From an uncultured Ruminococcus sp. (GTDB lineage: Bacteria > Bacillota > Clostridia > Oscillospirales > Ruminococcaceae): 64,000 nt of DNA. The stretch is taken from contig CANQVA010000006.1 of assembly GCA_947627175.1 (NCBI GenBank), forward strand, positions 94,134 to 158,133. Reading direction: 5' to 3'. Shown here piece by piece: positions 18,571-27,172 of the stretch. The first letter of the stretch is position 1. Each line of letters begins with the position of its first letter. The notes under the pieces are model-generated. The model ran no database searches. It was not told where the DNA came from and was given only the letters and a program-made list of their open reading frames with translations. Both the position numbers and the translations under genes were made by a program.

Positions 18571-18600
18571 AGGACGTACTTTAAAAGTACGTCCTTTTAT
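18571..18600. terminator. Bidirectional terminator between the flavin reductase and GH5 genes
   Basis: Inverted repeat AGGACGTACTT / AAGTACGTCCT with a 3-base loop, A-rich before and TTTT after. It serves two convergent genes. Confidence 0.92.
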
Positions 18601-18610
18601 TATTTAATCA

Positions 18611-20812
18611 TTATTCGGGGAGAGCATCAACAGGGAGGTCAGCTACTGAAAGAGTTTTGATTTCTACATACTGAATTACAAGAGCGTCATTGTTTGTGAT
18701 ACCGTCGCCGGTTTTATAAACATCGCCTGCAATTCTTCCTTCTTCAGAAAGGGTAAATTCGTCGGGGTTTGCGATTGACTGCATAATCAATACAGCATCA
18801 GAAATATTTACTGCTCCGTCGCAGTTAGTATCACCATAATTTACAGATGGTGTTATACCTGTGCCTGTAGTTGTAGTAGTTGATGTTGTCTGAGAATCAG
18901 GTGCTGTTGTAGTAGTTGTAGTTGTCGGATTTGTCTGTTCACTGTCGCCGAAATTGTAGCTTTCAAATTCAAGCGGAGTATCGCTCCACCATACCTGAAT
19001 CTGAACATCTTTTACAGAATCGGGAATCTGACTGATGTCAGCTTCAATAACAAGATTTCCGTCACTGTCTACAGTGCCTTCCCATTCGATACTTTCCCAG
19101 TCCTCGCCATTCATATAGCCTATACAGCCGTTAGCATATGTTCCTGCTTTACCTGTAAATTTAGCTGTCATTTTGTTGCTGTCGCCTCTGTTTGATAATT
19201 CTGCCGGATAAACCGGAACTTCAGGTTCGGGGTCTTCCTCGGGCGGTTTTACTGAAGATGCACTTATTGCCACTATGTTGCCAACAGTTGTAACGCCGTT
19301 TGTCTTTGCACATATGCTGTTAAGTTCTGAAATATCGACCGGCCATGCATTCTTTATATTTTCAGATGAGAAGTAAGCTATTCCGTTCTTTTCGTCAACA
19401 TCATATGCTTTTACTTCTGTCCAGTTTTCCCAATTGCTGTCCATAAATGCAAGAACGGGTTCATCTCCTATAAATTCAACAGCAATATCTTTTCCTTCAA
19501 TATCTTTCCATTTGATTATAGCATTTTGTGTACAGTTTCCATTTTCTATAGATGCATCAATCCTTGCGGGGCCTTTAATAAGAACTGTTCCCTTAGAAAT
19601 ATCTTCATGGTCATATTGAATGCCGTACTTTGTACTTCCCCACTTGATAGAATCATCAGCGAGTACTTTCATCATTGTATCAATAACCTGACCTGAATCT
19701 TCATACCATTCGAGAGTATCCCTGTTGAGATAATCATGGGCTTCTGATTGGTCTTCGTTTCCTCTTGCGTCGTTATCCCAGAGTACGCACGGAATGCCGT
19801 AACCTTTCATAAGGGTTATGTACTTTTCAGCCCATTCACAACGAGCCTCTGTGTTATTGTAGTTTGAAGCACTGAATTCACCGAGAACAACGGGAATATC
19901 CTTTTCAACAAACTGCTTGCGGATACCGTTTAAAATTGTTTCAAGTTCAGTAGCATATGCCTCTGAAAAAGTGCTATGGTCACTTTCTTTATCCATGGCG
20001 AAACCATAAGGTGAATAAGCGTGAATAGATACGGCTACATAATCGTCGTCAGGAACTTTAAGAGTTGACATCATAGTTGAATCACTTGATGCACAGTAAG
20101 GCGGACACATTAAAAGTCTTGTATCCTTGTAGGGAGATTCAACACTTCTTACAGTATCAACGAAATCCTGATTGAGTTTGTTTATAGTATCAACTTCATC
20201 CTGCTGAGGTCCCCACCATTCGTGGTCAGTACCTGCCGCACGTGGTTCGTTCATTCCTTCAAAAATAAGGTGCTGGTCATAGTCTTTAAATTCTTCTGCA
20301 ATCTGTTTCCATATAGCTTTGAGTTTAACAGACATTTCGTCATAGGCTGTACCGAGGTCGGGTCTGTTAATCCATTCTTCATGGTGTACGTTAAGTATAA
20401 CATACATATTATCATTGAATGCATAGTCAACTATTTCATGAACACGAGCCATCCATTCGGGGTCTATGTTATTATTTTCGTCAAGATGCTGATACCATGT
20501 TGTAGGTATTCTTATAGTATTGAATCCTTTAGCTTTTACAGCATCAATCATTTCCTGAGTAGCTTTCGGGTTGCCCCATGCTGTTTCAGTTTCAAGACCT
20601 GCGTGAGCTGATGATGTTGTGGAGTCAAGGGAGTTTCCGAGATTCCAGCCTATTTTCATATCTTCCGTAATTTCAAAAGCTGTCATTACGTCTTCAGCCG
20701 CATCAACAACTTGTCTGTCATTGAGCGGTGCAAAATTGAGTGCTGACATCATACATACTGCTGCTGCGGAAATGCTTACAATACGTCTGATGTTCTTTGA
20801 TTTGTCAAACAT
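18611..20812 (-). CDS. Cellulosomal GH5 endoglucanase with dockerin
   Basis: Secreted endo-beta-glucanase. Signal peptide about 1-38; GH5 barrel about 45-385 with KIGWNLGNSLD, ETAWGNP, VILNVHHE (His 143-144), FEGMNEP (acid/base Glu 189) and VVLGEFSA (nucleophile Glu 312). Two beta-rich modules follow (about 395-520 and 540-622, probable carbohydrate-binding), then a Thr-rich linker (about 628-655) and a type I dockerin (about 659-725). Its two calcium loops are DTNCDGAVNISD and DVYKTGDGITNND, so it should dock onto a scaffoldin cohesin. GH5_4 is my guess for the subfamily. The start follows GGAGG. A sigma-A promoter lies upstream and no partner gene is adjacent. Confidence 0.93.
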   Translation of the reverse strand: MFDKSKNIRRIVSISAAAVCMMSALNFAPLNDRQVVDAAEDVMTAFEITEDMKIGWNLGNSLDSTTSSAHAGLETETAWGNPKATQEMIDAVKAKGFNTIRIPTTWYQHLDENNNIDPEWMARVHEIVDYAFNDNMYVILNVHHEEWINRPDLGTAYDEMSVKLKAIWKQIAEEFKDYDQHLIFEGMNEPRAAGTDHEWWGPQQDEVDTINKLNQDFVDTVRSVESPYKDTRLLMCPPYCASSDSTMMSTLKVPDDDYVAVSIHAYSPYGFAMDKESDHSTFSEAYATELETILNGIRKQFVEKDIPVVLGEFSASNYNNTEARCEWAEKYITLMKGYGIPCVLWDNDARGNEDQSEAHDYLNRDTLEWYEDSGQVIDTMMKVLADDSIKWGSTKYGIQYDHEDISKGTVLIKGPARIDASIENGNCTQNAIIKWKDIEGKDIAVEFIGDEPVLAFMDSNWENWTEVKAYDVDEKNGIAYFSSENIKNAWPVDISELNSICAKTNGVTTVGNIVAISASSVKPPEEDPEPEVPVYPAELSNRGDSNKMTAKFTGKAGTYANGCIGYMNGEDWESIEWEGTVDSDGNLVIEADISQIPDSVKDVQIQVWWSDTPLEFESYNFGDSEQTNPTTTTTTTAPDSQTTSTTTTTGTGITPSVNYGDTNCDGAVNISDAVLIMQSIANPDEFTLSEEGRIAGDVYKTGDGITNNDALVIQYVEIKTLSVADLPVDALPE

Positions 20813-20903
20813 TTTAAAAACCCTCCGTTTATAATTTTATTTTTTCCGAAAATCCAGTGCAGAAAATTTTCGGTTTTATGCTTATTTGAATTACTATAAA
20901 CTA

Positions 20904-20932
20904 ATATTACCATAATGTTTTAAAAAAGTCAA
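20904..20932 (-). promoter_or_regulatory. Promoter of the GH5 gene
   Basis: Minus strand TTGACT, 17 bases, TAATAT with TGG before the -10 box; about 90 bases of leader to the start codon. Confidence 0.7.
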
Positions 20933-20993
20933 TATAATTTGTAATATATATTATATTTTTTCTATTATTTTTTTGTTTTATCAAATTATGATG

Positions 20994-21022
20994 TTGAATA
21001 AAGTTTTATGGCATGATATAAT
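20994..21022 (+). promoter_or_regulatory. Promoter of the DUF3877-like gene
   Basis: TTGAAT, 17 bases, TATAAT with TGA before the -10 box, 22 bases before the start codon. It is divergent from the GH5 promoter. Confidence 0.75.
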
Positions 21023-21044
21023 ATTTTAAAAGGAGGAACTTATA

Positions 21045-21590
21045 ATGAATTATAAAAGACTTGAAAAAAATATAATTGATAATATCAAAGAAGCACAGAT
21101 AAAACTCGGTTTTGAAAAAAGACCCATAAGTTTTAATTATATGCTGAACTCTCTGAACAGTCTTATCGGTGAAAATCTTGACTATGAGGAAATGAAAAAG
21201 GCACTTGAAAACTTTGCGGAAAATAGCCGTGAAATACCGGGTGAAATAACATTCCGCCCTGTAAAAGACGGTTTTTGTATAACTGTATCTGCCGAAGGTA
21301 CGGCTTATGTGAACAGTCTTGACGGATTTGAATTTATCACAGAATTTATAAATACTGTCAGAAGCCATTCTGTTTCGTTTGATGATGTTATATCAGTGTT
21401 CAGGAAATATTCCGACAATGTAGTTTCTGAAATAAAAGAAAACGGTGAATTTGACCGTCTTGTATACTTTGCCGACGGGAACCCCGACGAATATTTATAT
21501 TGTATTTCACTTGAAGAAGAAATAGACGGACATATTCATATTACTTATCATCGTTTCATAAAAGAGGATTATGAAAAATTAGGATTCTGA
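21045..21590 (+). CDS. Small conserved cytoplasmic protein, DUF3877-like
   Basis: A 181-residue soluble protein with no signal peptide or membrane segment. The N terminus (MNYKRLEKNIIDNIKEAQIK, FEKRPISFNYMLNSLNSLIG) and the ending YHRFIKEDYEKLGF resemble what I remember of the DUF3877 family, whose role is unknown. It is mixed alpha/beta and acidic, with no catalytic motif I can name. It has its own promoter and an AAAGGAGG ribosome site. The GH5 gene diverges on the left, and a separate promoter drives the next operon on the right, so it stands alone. The family name is tentative. Confidence 0.6.
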   Translation: MNYKRLEKNIIDNIKEAQIKLGFEKRPISFNYMLNSLNSLIGENLDYEEMKKALENFAENSREIPGEITFRPVKDGFCITVSAEGTAYVNSLDGFEFITEFINTVRSHSVSFDDVISVFRKYSDNVVSEIKENGEFDRLVYFADGNPDEYLYCISLEEEIDGHIHITYHRFIKEDYEKLGF

Positions 21591-21643
21591 AATTTACAAC
21601 ATATTCCGTTACAAAATAAGGATATTTTCTTCACCTTTGATAA

Positions 21644-21672
21644 TTGACATTGATTCTCCTACATGATATAAT
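21644..21672 (+). promoter_or_regulatory. Consensus promoter of the hydrolase-murF-ddl operon
   Basis: Perfect TTGACA, 17 bases, TATAAT with TGA extension. Expected to be strong and constitutive. Confidence 0.9.
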
Positions 21673-21749
21673 TAAACTATTGGCATATTATGTATATTCA
21701 TGCATATAGAATTTATTGAACGCCTAAATTTAAACTTTGGAGATAACAA

Positions 21750-22523
21750 ATGTACAAAACAGTAAATAATATCAAGATAAATTATGAACAGAAAGGCAGT
21801 GGCGATTTAATTGTACTGCTTCACGGCTGGGGCAGTAATATAAAACTTTTTGCAAATCTCATTGACCTGCTTTCAAAAAAATATACCGTTGTTGCAATGG
21901 ATATGCCCGGTTTTGGTGAAAGTGAAGAACCGCCGTCGGCATGGTGTGTTGATGATTATGTTAATTTTGTCATTGACTTTCTGAAAGACTATGACAACAA
22001 GGAAATTATGTTTTTGGGGCATTCTTTCGGCGGTCGTGTAATTATAAAGCTGAACAGCCGTAAAAATATTCCGTTTAAGATAACTAAAGTAATACTCGTA
22101 GACAGTGCGGGAATACTTCCGCCAAAGTCAAATAAAAAGAGTTTCCGGACGTATTACTATAAAGCCGGAAAAGCATTTCTTTCTACAGGTATTATGCAGA
22201 AAATAGCCCCCGACGCATTGGAAAATTTCCGCAAAAAAATGGGTAGTGCCGACTATGCCGCCGCCTCTCCTCTTATGAGGCAGGTTCTTGTTAAAGTCGT
22301 CAATGAAGATTTAGAGCCTTTACTCCCGAATATAAAATGTCCTACTCTGCTTGTATGGGGTGTGAATGATACTGCTACACCGCTTTCAGACGGCGAAAAA
22401 ATGGAAAAACTTATTCCCGATGCCGGTCTTGTAAAACTTGAAAATGCGGGTCATTACTCATTCCTTGAACAACAGTTCACTTTCAACCGTGTAATGTGTT
22501 CGTTTATGAAGATTGAAGAATAA
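21750..22523 (+). CDS. Alpha/beta-fold hydrolase in cell-wall operon
   Basis: A 257-residue soluble hydrolase: oxyanion-hole LLHGWG at about residue 25, DMPGFGES, nucleophile elbow GHSFGG (Ser), acid WGVNDTATP and His in NAGHYSFLEQ, in standard order and spacing. The substrate is not readable (an ester, lactone or amide). It is the first gene of a tight operon with a MurF-like ligase (12 bases later) and Ddl, which suggests an envelope-related role such as processing a peptidoglycan precursor, though this is inference only. The start ATG follows GGAGAT. Confidence 0.85.
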   Translation: MYKTVNNIKINYEQKGSGDLIVLLHGWGSNIKLFANLIDLLSKKYTVVAMDMPGFGESEEPPSAWCVDDYVNFVIDFLKDYDNKEIMFLGHSFGGRVIIKLNSRKNIPFKITKVILVDSAGILPPKSNKKSFRTYYYKAGKAFLSTGIMQKIAPDALENFRKKMGSADYAAASPLMRQVLVKVVNEDLEPLLPNIKCPTLLVWGVNDTATPLSDGEKMEKLIPDAGLVKLENAGHYSFLEQQFTFNRVMCSFMKIEE

Positions 22524-22535
22524 GGAGATTATGTG

Positions 22536-24143
22536 ATGGATATTTTAGTTTTTGTGTTATATGCTGTTATGGCACTTTTCGGAATTATCTTTTTCAGTCT
22601 GAGAGAATTTCATATGTTACAGCTTAACGGCTATAAAACCCCTGAACATTCACGGTGGATGAAGAAAAATTACAAGAGATATATTTTTCCTGCAATAATG
22701 TTAATATCCGGCGATTTGGTTCTTTTTTTGGTTAATGCGTGGACATATCTTTTGCCGATATACTGTATATCTTATATAATAATTGCCATACTCAACAAGC
22801 CCGGAAAAAAATTCAAGAAACCGCTTGTATATACAGCACGTGTAAAACGCATGATGACAACTTTTTTCATAATAGTTGCAATATGTTTTATATCAGCGTT
22901 TATTGTGGCTTATAACGGTGAAGCAGGCAGTGACAAACATATTCCTTTTGGTGTATATACGCCTTATTTTATTATAAATATTGTCGTGTGGCTTACTCCG
23001 TTGCTTGTGCCTTTGTCAAATCTTATAAACAAACCGCTTGAAACGTATATTCAACATTGGTATATAAATGACGCTAAAAGAATTTTATCTGAAATGCCTG
23101 ACCTTCACAAAATCGGCATTACAGGCAGTTACGGAAAAACAAGCATGAAATTCTATCTTAGTGAATTATTGAGTTCACAATATAACACACTCAAAACACC
23201 TGAAAGTTTTAATACGCCTATGGGTGTTACAATTACAGTAAGACGTGATTTGAAACCGACTCATGAATATTTTATTTGTGAAATGGGTGCAAGGCGTGTA
23301 CATGAAATAAAAGAACTCTGTGAAATTGCCCACCCTCACGACGGCATTATAACATCAGTCGGCGAACAGCATCTTGAAACATTCGGTTCAATAGAAAACA
23401 TTGTCAATACAAAATTTGAACTTGCTGACAGCGTTCAGGCAGTCGGCGGAAAAATCTATCTGAATGGCGACAATGAACTTATACGCAAAAAAGCCCCTCA
23501 ATATAAAAATGCTGTTATGTACGGTTTGCAGGAACATAACGACTATCGTGCAAAAGATATTTCCGTATCGGACAGGGGAACGGAATTTACAGTAATTGCC
23601 CCGAACGGTGAAAATTGTCGTTTTACAATGAAACTTTTAGGTGAACACAATGTACAGAACGTTCTCGGTGCTATTGCATATTGTCACGGCATCGGCATAC
23701 CCTTTGAAAAGCTGATACTTCCCGTTAAACGCATTTCCCCTGTACCGCATAGACTTCAACTTCTTGACAAAGGCGGAAATCTTACTTATATTGACGATGC
23801 CTACAACTCAAATCCTAACGGTTGCCGTGCGGCTCTTAACGTTCTCGGACTGTTTGATGCGTGCCGTATTCTTGTAACTCCCGGTATGGTTGAACTTGGT
23901 GAAAAGCAGGAGGAACTTAATTTTGAGTTCGGACAGGAGGCGGCGAAAGCCTGCGATTATATTGTACTCGTCGGAAAAAATCAGACAGTGCCAATTTACA
24001 ACGGCATAAAAGATGCCGGTTATGATATGAAAAATGTCTACGTTGCGGACGGTCTTAATGAAGCACTTGCAAAAGTTCAGGAATACAGGACTGACAAGAA
24101 AAAAATCGTTCTTCTTGAAAATGACCTTCCCGACAATTACTAA
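22536..24143 (+). CDS. Membrane-anchored MurF-like Mur ligase
   Basis: Mur ligase of 535 residues. About four hydrophobic segments fill residues 1-170, an extension that standard cytoplasmic MurF lacks. The ATP-binding domain follows: IGITGSYGKTSMK (P-loop), TPESFNTPMGVT, FICEMGAR and ITSVGEQHLETFGS; then LGEHNVQNVLGAIA and DDAYNSNPNG, typical of MurF, which adds D-Ala-D-Ala to UDP-MurNAc-tripeptide. The ATG at 22536 is 8 bases from GGAG; the GTG at 22533 is also possible. It is followed directly by ddl, which makes the dipeptide substrate, supporting the MurF role. The C-terminal domain is a little short after the last conserved segment. Confidence 0.85.
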   Translation: MDILVFVLYAVMALFGIIFFSLREFHMLQLNGYKTPEHSRWMKKNYKRYIFPAIMLISGDLVLFLVNAWTYLLPIYCISYIIIAILNKPGKKFKKPLVYTARVKRMMTTFFIIVAICFISAFIVAYNGEAGSDKHIPFGVYTPYFIINIVVWLTPLLVPLSNLINKPLETYIQHWYINDAKRILSEMPDLHKIGITGSYGKTSMKFYLSELLSSQYNTLKTPESFNTPMGVTITVRRDLKPTHEYFICEMGARRVHEIKELCEIAHPHDGIITSVGEQHLETFGSIENIVNTKFELADSVQAVGGKIYLNGDNELIRKKAPQYKNAVMYGLQEHNDYRAKDISVSDRGTEFTVIAPNGENCRFTMKLLGEHNVQNVLGAIAYCHGIGIPFEKLILPVKRISPVPHRLQLLDKGGNLTYIDDAYNSNPNGCRAALNVLGLFDACRILVTPGMVELGEKQEELNFEFGQEAAKACDYIVLVGKNQTVPIYNGIKDAGYDMKNVYVADGLNEALAKVQEYRTDKKKIVLLENDLPDNY

Positions 24144-24168
24144 TTTATATAAAAGGAGTAGATTTATT

Positions 24169-25359
24169 ATGAAAATCAATCTTGCTGTTATTTTCGGAGG
24201 AAAAAGCGTTGAACATGAAGTATCTGTTATTTCAGCCGTTCAGGCTATGGCAAGCATGAACAAGGAAAAGTATAATATTATTCCCGTTTACATGACTAAA
24301 CAAAATGAATTTTGGACAGGTGAAAAACTTTTTGACATAAACGCATTCAGGGATATTCCCGAACTCCTGAAAGAATGTACTTCATGTGTTTTTGTGAGAA
24401 GTGAGGGAAAAGTACAGCTTATTCGTCAGAAGATGAAAAAATTCGGTTCTAATCTTATTTCGGACGTTGATATAGCTTTTCCCATAGTTCATGGCACTAA
24501 CGTTGAAGATGGTGCTTTACAGGGATATTTGCAGACACTTGACATTCCCTATGTCGGTTGTGATGTTCTTTCATCGGCTGTAGGTATGGATAAATTTGTC
24601 ATGAAGATTTTACTCAAAGATGCAGGATTTCCTGTACTTGATTGTTGCAGATTCTCTTCATTTGAGATTGATAAAATTGAAGAATGTGCGGATAAAGTTG
24701 AATCAAAATTCGGTTATCCCGTAATTGTAAAGCCTATAAACCTCGGTTCAAGCGTTGGTATTTCAAAAGCATCAGACAGAGACAGTCTTATTAAATCAAT
24801 GGAAAATGCCTTTGAATTTTCCGATAGAATACTCGTTGAACCTGCTGTTGTACAGCTTAAAGAAATAAATTGTTCCGTAGTCGGTGACAGTGAATCGGCA
24901 GAGGCTTCAATATGTGAAGAACCTGTTCAGGCAAGTGATGACGATATTTTAAGTTTTGAACAGAAGTATGTCGGAGGCGGTGGAAAGTCGGGTGGAAGTA
25001 AGGGAATGGCTACCCTTAAAAGAAAGATTCCTGCTGACATTACACCCGAACAGGACGAATTTATAAGAAAGACTGCTGTTGATGCTTTCAGATATTTAGG
25101 TTGTAACGGTGTTACACGTATAGATTTTATGCTTGATATGGCTGATAATAAAATTTATATAAATGAAATAAATACAATACCCGGTTCACTCGCATTCTAT
25201 CTCTGGGAACCGAAAGGCGTTAAATATTCCGAACTTCTTGAAAAAATGATACAGCTTGCACTTAAACGTTACAGAATGGGCGAAAAAATAAATTATTCGT
25301 TTGATACAAATATACTTGCTATGGGCGGAAGTTTCGGAGCAAAGGGAAGTAAAAGATAA
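24169..25359 (+). CDS. ddl: D-alanine--D-alanine ligase family protein
   Basis: Joins two D-amino acids with ATP to make the peptidoglycan dipeptide terminus. ATP-grasp protein of 396 residues, starting VIFGGKSVEHEVSVISA. It shows VGMDKFVMKILLKDAG, PVIVKPINLGSSVGI, a Gly-rich insert (VGGGGKSGGSKGM) that makes it longer than E. coli DdlB, and EINTIPGSLAFYLWE, which binds magnesium and substrate. The ATG at 24169 follows AAAAGGAG; the longer frame from 24034 overlaps murF without a ribosome site. It sits 25 bases after the MurF-like gene. D-Ala-D-Ala is the default product; D-Ala-D-Ser or D-Ala-D-Lac cannot be excluded by eye. Confidence 0.92.
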   Translation: MKINLAVIFGGKSVEHEVSVISAVQAMASMNKEKYNIIPVYMTKQNEFWTGEKLFDINAFRDIPELLKECTSCVFVRSEGKVQLIRQKMKKFGSNLISDVDIAFPIVHGTNVEDGALQGYLQTLDIPYVGCDVLSSAVGMDKFVMKILLKDAGFPVLDCCRFSSFEIDKIEECADKVESKFGYPVIVKPINLGSSVGISKASDRDSLIKSMENAFEFSDRILVEPAVVQLKEINCSVVGDSESAEASICEEPVQASDDDILSFEQKYVGGGGKSGGSKGMATLKRKIPADITPEQDEFIRKTAVDAFRYLGCNGVTRIDFMLDMADNKIYINEINTIPGSLAFYLWEPKGVKYSELLEKMIQLALKRYRMGEKINYSFDTNILAMGGSFGAKGSKR

Positions 25360-25374
25360 AAAGGAGGTTTTTTT

Positions 25375-26046
25375 ATGACCGAAAAGGAAAAATTACAAGC
25401 AGGCGAACTCTATAACGGCAACGATAAGGAACTTGTTGCGGAAAGAATAAGTGTAAAAAAACTATGTGCGGAATATAATTCAGCCACATATAACGATTTT
25501 CAGAAAAGGGAAAGGCTTTTAAGCAGAATTATAGCTTTCAAGGGTGAAAACACATGGATTGAACCGAATTTTTTCTGTGACTATGGCTATAATATAATGA
25601 TTGGCGACAATTTCTATTCTAACCATAATCTTGTAATTCTTGACTGTGCGGAAGTTACTTTCGGTGACAATGTTTTCATAGGCCCTAACTGCGGATTTTA
25701 TGCAGCAGGTCATCCCCTTGACTATAAGGCACGCAATGCAGGTCTTGAATATGCAAAGCCGATAAAAGTCGGCAATAATGTATGGATTGGCGGAAATGTC
25801 AGTGTTATGCCGGGTGTTACTATCGGCGACAACGTTGTAATAGGTGGCGGAAGTGTCGTTGTAAATGACATTCCGTCAGGTGTTGTTGCAGTCGGAAATC
25901 CATGCAAACCTGTAAAAGATATTCCCGAAAGTACATTTGTTCCCGAAGAAGAACCGCAGGAGGAAGAACCTATTGTTGAAGAAGTAAAGAAACCTAAAAT
26001 AAAACACTGGACGGTTGAAGAAATAACACCGGACAGCAAAAAATAA
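25375..26046 (+). CDS. Maltose/galactoside O-acetyltransferase family, with acidic tail
   Basis: Left-handed beta-helix acetyltransferase using acetyl-CoA to acetylate a sugar hydroxyl. The N-terminal MTEKEKLQAGELYNGNDKEL matches the maltose acetyltransferase N-domain. Hexapeptide repeats run from about residue 70 to 185, and GPNCGFYAAGHPLD contains the catalytic His. The enzyme normally ends near residue 185-190 after VGNPCKPVKDIPE; here about 30 extra residues follow, first Glu/Pro-rich (PEEEPQEEEPIVEE), then Lys-rich. The start follows GGAGG, 16 bases after the ddl stop, so it is probably co-transcribed. The natural substrate is unknown. Confidence 0.88.
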   Translation: MTEKEKLQAGELYNGNDKELVAERISVKKLCAEYNSATYNDFQKRERLLSRIIAFKGENTWIEPNFFCDYGYNIMIGDNFYSNHNLVILDCAEVTFGDNVFIGPNCGFYAAGHPLDYKARNAGLEYAKPIKVGNNVWIGGNVSVMPGVTIGDNVVIGGGSVVVNDIPSGVVAVGNPCKPVKDIPESTFVPEEEPQEEEPIVEEVKKPKIKHWTVEEITPDSKK

Positions 26047-26069
26047 AAGATAATTAAGGAGGGCAAGCT

Positions 26070-27020
26070 GTGAATACACTTCATTTCAGGTATGCGGTTG
26101 AAATTGAAAAAACACGCTCCATAACTCAAGCTGCTGAAAATCTGTACATGGCTCAGCCTAATCTGAGCAAAGCTATAAAAGAACTGGAGAACACTCTCGG
26201 AATAACTATATTCCGACGTACTTCAAAGGGCGTTATTCCGACAGACCAGGGAATAAAGTTTCTCGGTTATGCAAAGCAGATTCTTATGCAGATAGATAAC
26301 ATGGAAGCTATACATTCACCCGGAAAATATAAAAATAACAAGCTCCGTATTTCTGTTCCCCGAACAGGTTATATTTCAAAAGCTTTTTCGGAATATATTG
26401 CTGAAATTGATAACCCCGACGATATGGAAGTATATTTTTGTGAAACAAATTCCCTGCGTACAATAGAAAACGTCCGTGAAAACAGTTATGATTTCGGCAT
26501 AGTAAGGTTCAACACAGTACATGAAAAATATTTCATGGACTTTCTGGACGAAAAGAATCTCAGCAGTAAATTGTTGTGGGAATTTGAAATGCTTGCAGTC
26601 ATGTCTGCCGAACACCCTGCCGCACATACTGAAAATCTGGAATATTCGGAACTTTCCTGTAAATATATTGAACTTACTCAGGGCGATGACGCTATACCAT
26701 ACGTTTCAGGAGCAGTTGAAAAGCTGTTTGCCGCAAATCGTCCTGCCGATATTCCTGTAAGGAAAGTATGTATGTATGATAGGGGAAGTGCTTTAGATTT
26801 TTTGCTGACCGTTCCAAATTCATTTATGCTTGATTCTCCTGTTCCGAAAAGTCTTTGCGGAAAGTATAATCTTGTTCAGAGAAGATGCGACTTTCACGAC
26901 AACAGCTTTAAAGATATGTTGATATATTCTACCGGTCATAAACTCTCTGAAATGGAATTGCGGCTTGTGAATAAATTCTATGAAGTACGCAATGAAGCCG
27001 CATTTGCTGAATATCGTTAG
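26070..27020 (+). CDS. LysR-family transcriptional regulator
   Basis: A 316-residue DNA-binding regulator. The N-terminal winged helix-turn-helix is clear: FRYAVEIEKTRSITQAAENL, MAQPNLSKAIKELENTLG and RRTSKGVIPTDQG. A periplasmic-binding-protein-like effector domain follows (about 95-300). The start is GTG, preceded by AAGGAGGG. It is 24 bases after the acetyltransferase gene in the same direction and could close that operon; LysR proteins often control a neighbouring gene, but the target cannot be inferred here. nfnA downstream has its own -10 box and is another candidate target. Confidence 0.9.
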   Translation: MNTLHFRYAVEIEKTRSITQAAENLYMAQPNLSKAIKELENTLGITIFRRTSKGVIPTDQGIKFLGYAKQILMQIDNMEAIHSPGKYKNNKLRISVPRTGYISKAFSEYIAEIDNPDDMEVYFCETNSLRTIENVRENSYDFGIVRFNTVHEKYFMDFLDEKNLSSKLLWEFEMLAVMSAEHPAAHTENLEYSELSCKYIELTQGDDAIPYVSGAVEKLFAANRPADIPVRKVCMYDRGSALDFLLTVPNSFMLDSPVPKSLCGKYNLVQRRCDFHDNSFKDMLIYSTGHKLSEMELRLVNKFYEVRNEAAFAEYR

Positions 27021-27109
27021 TTTTATTTTTTGAAAATTATTTGCACTGATATTGATAACAGAATATATAAATATAAAATATTATATTTCCATGTTAAAAA
27101 ATAATGTGA

Positions 27110-27115
27110 TATAAT
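27110..27115 (+). promoter_or_regulatory. Extended -10 element of nfnAB
   Basis: TATAAT preceded by TGA. The sequence 17 bases upstream (TTCCAT) is a poor -35, so expression may need an activator such as the adjacent LysR protein (inference). Confidence 0.6.
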
Positions 27116-27172
27116 AATCTTTGACACAGTCGTTTGTGTGGGGACGGTATATTTTTACGAAAGGAAGCGAAA

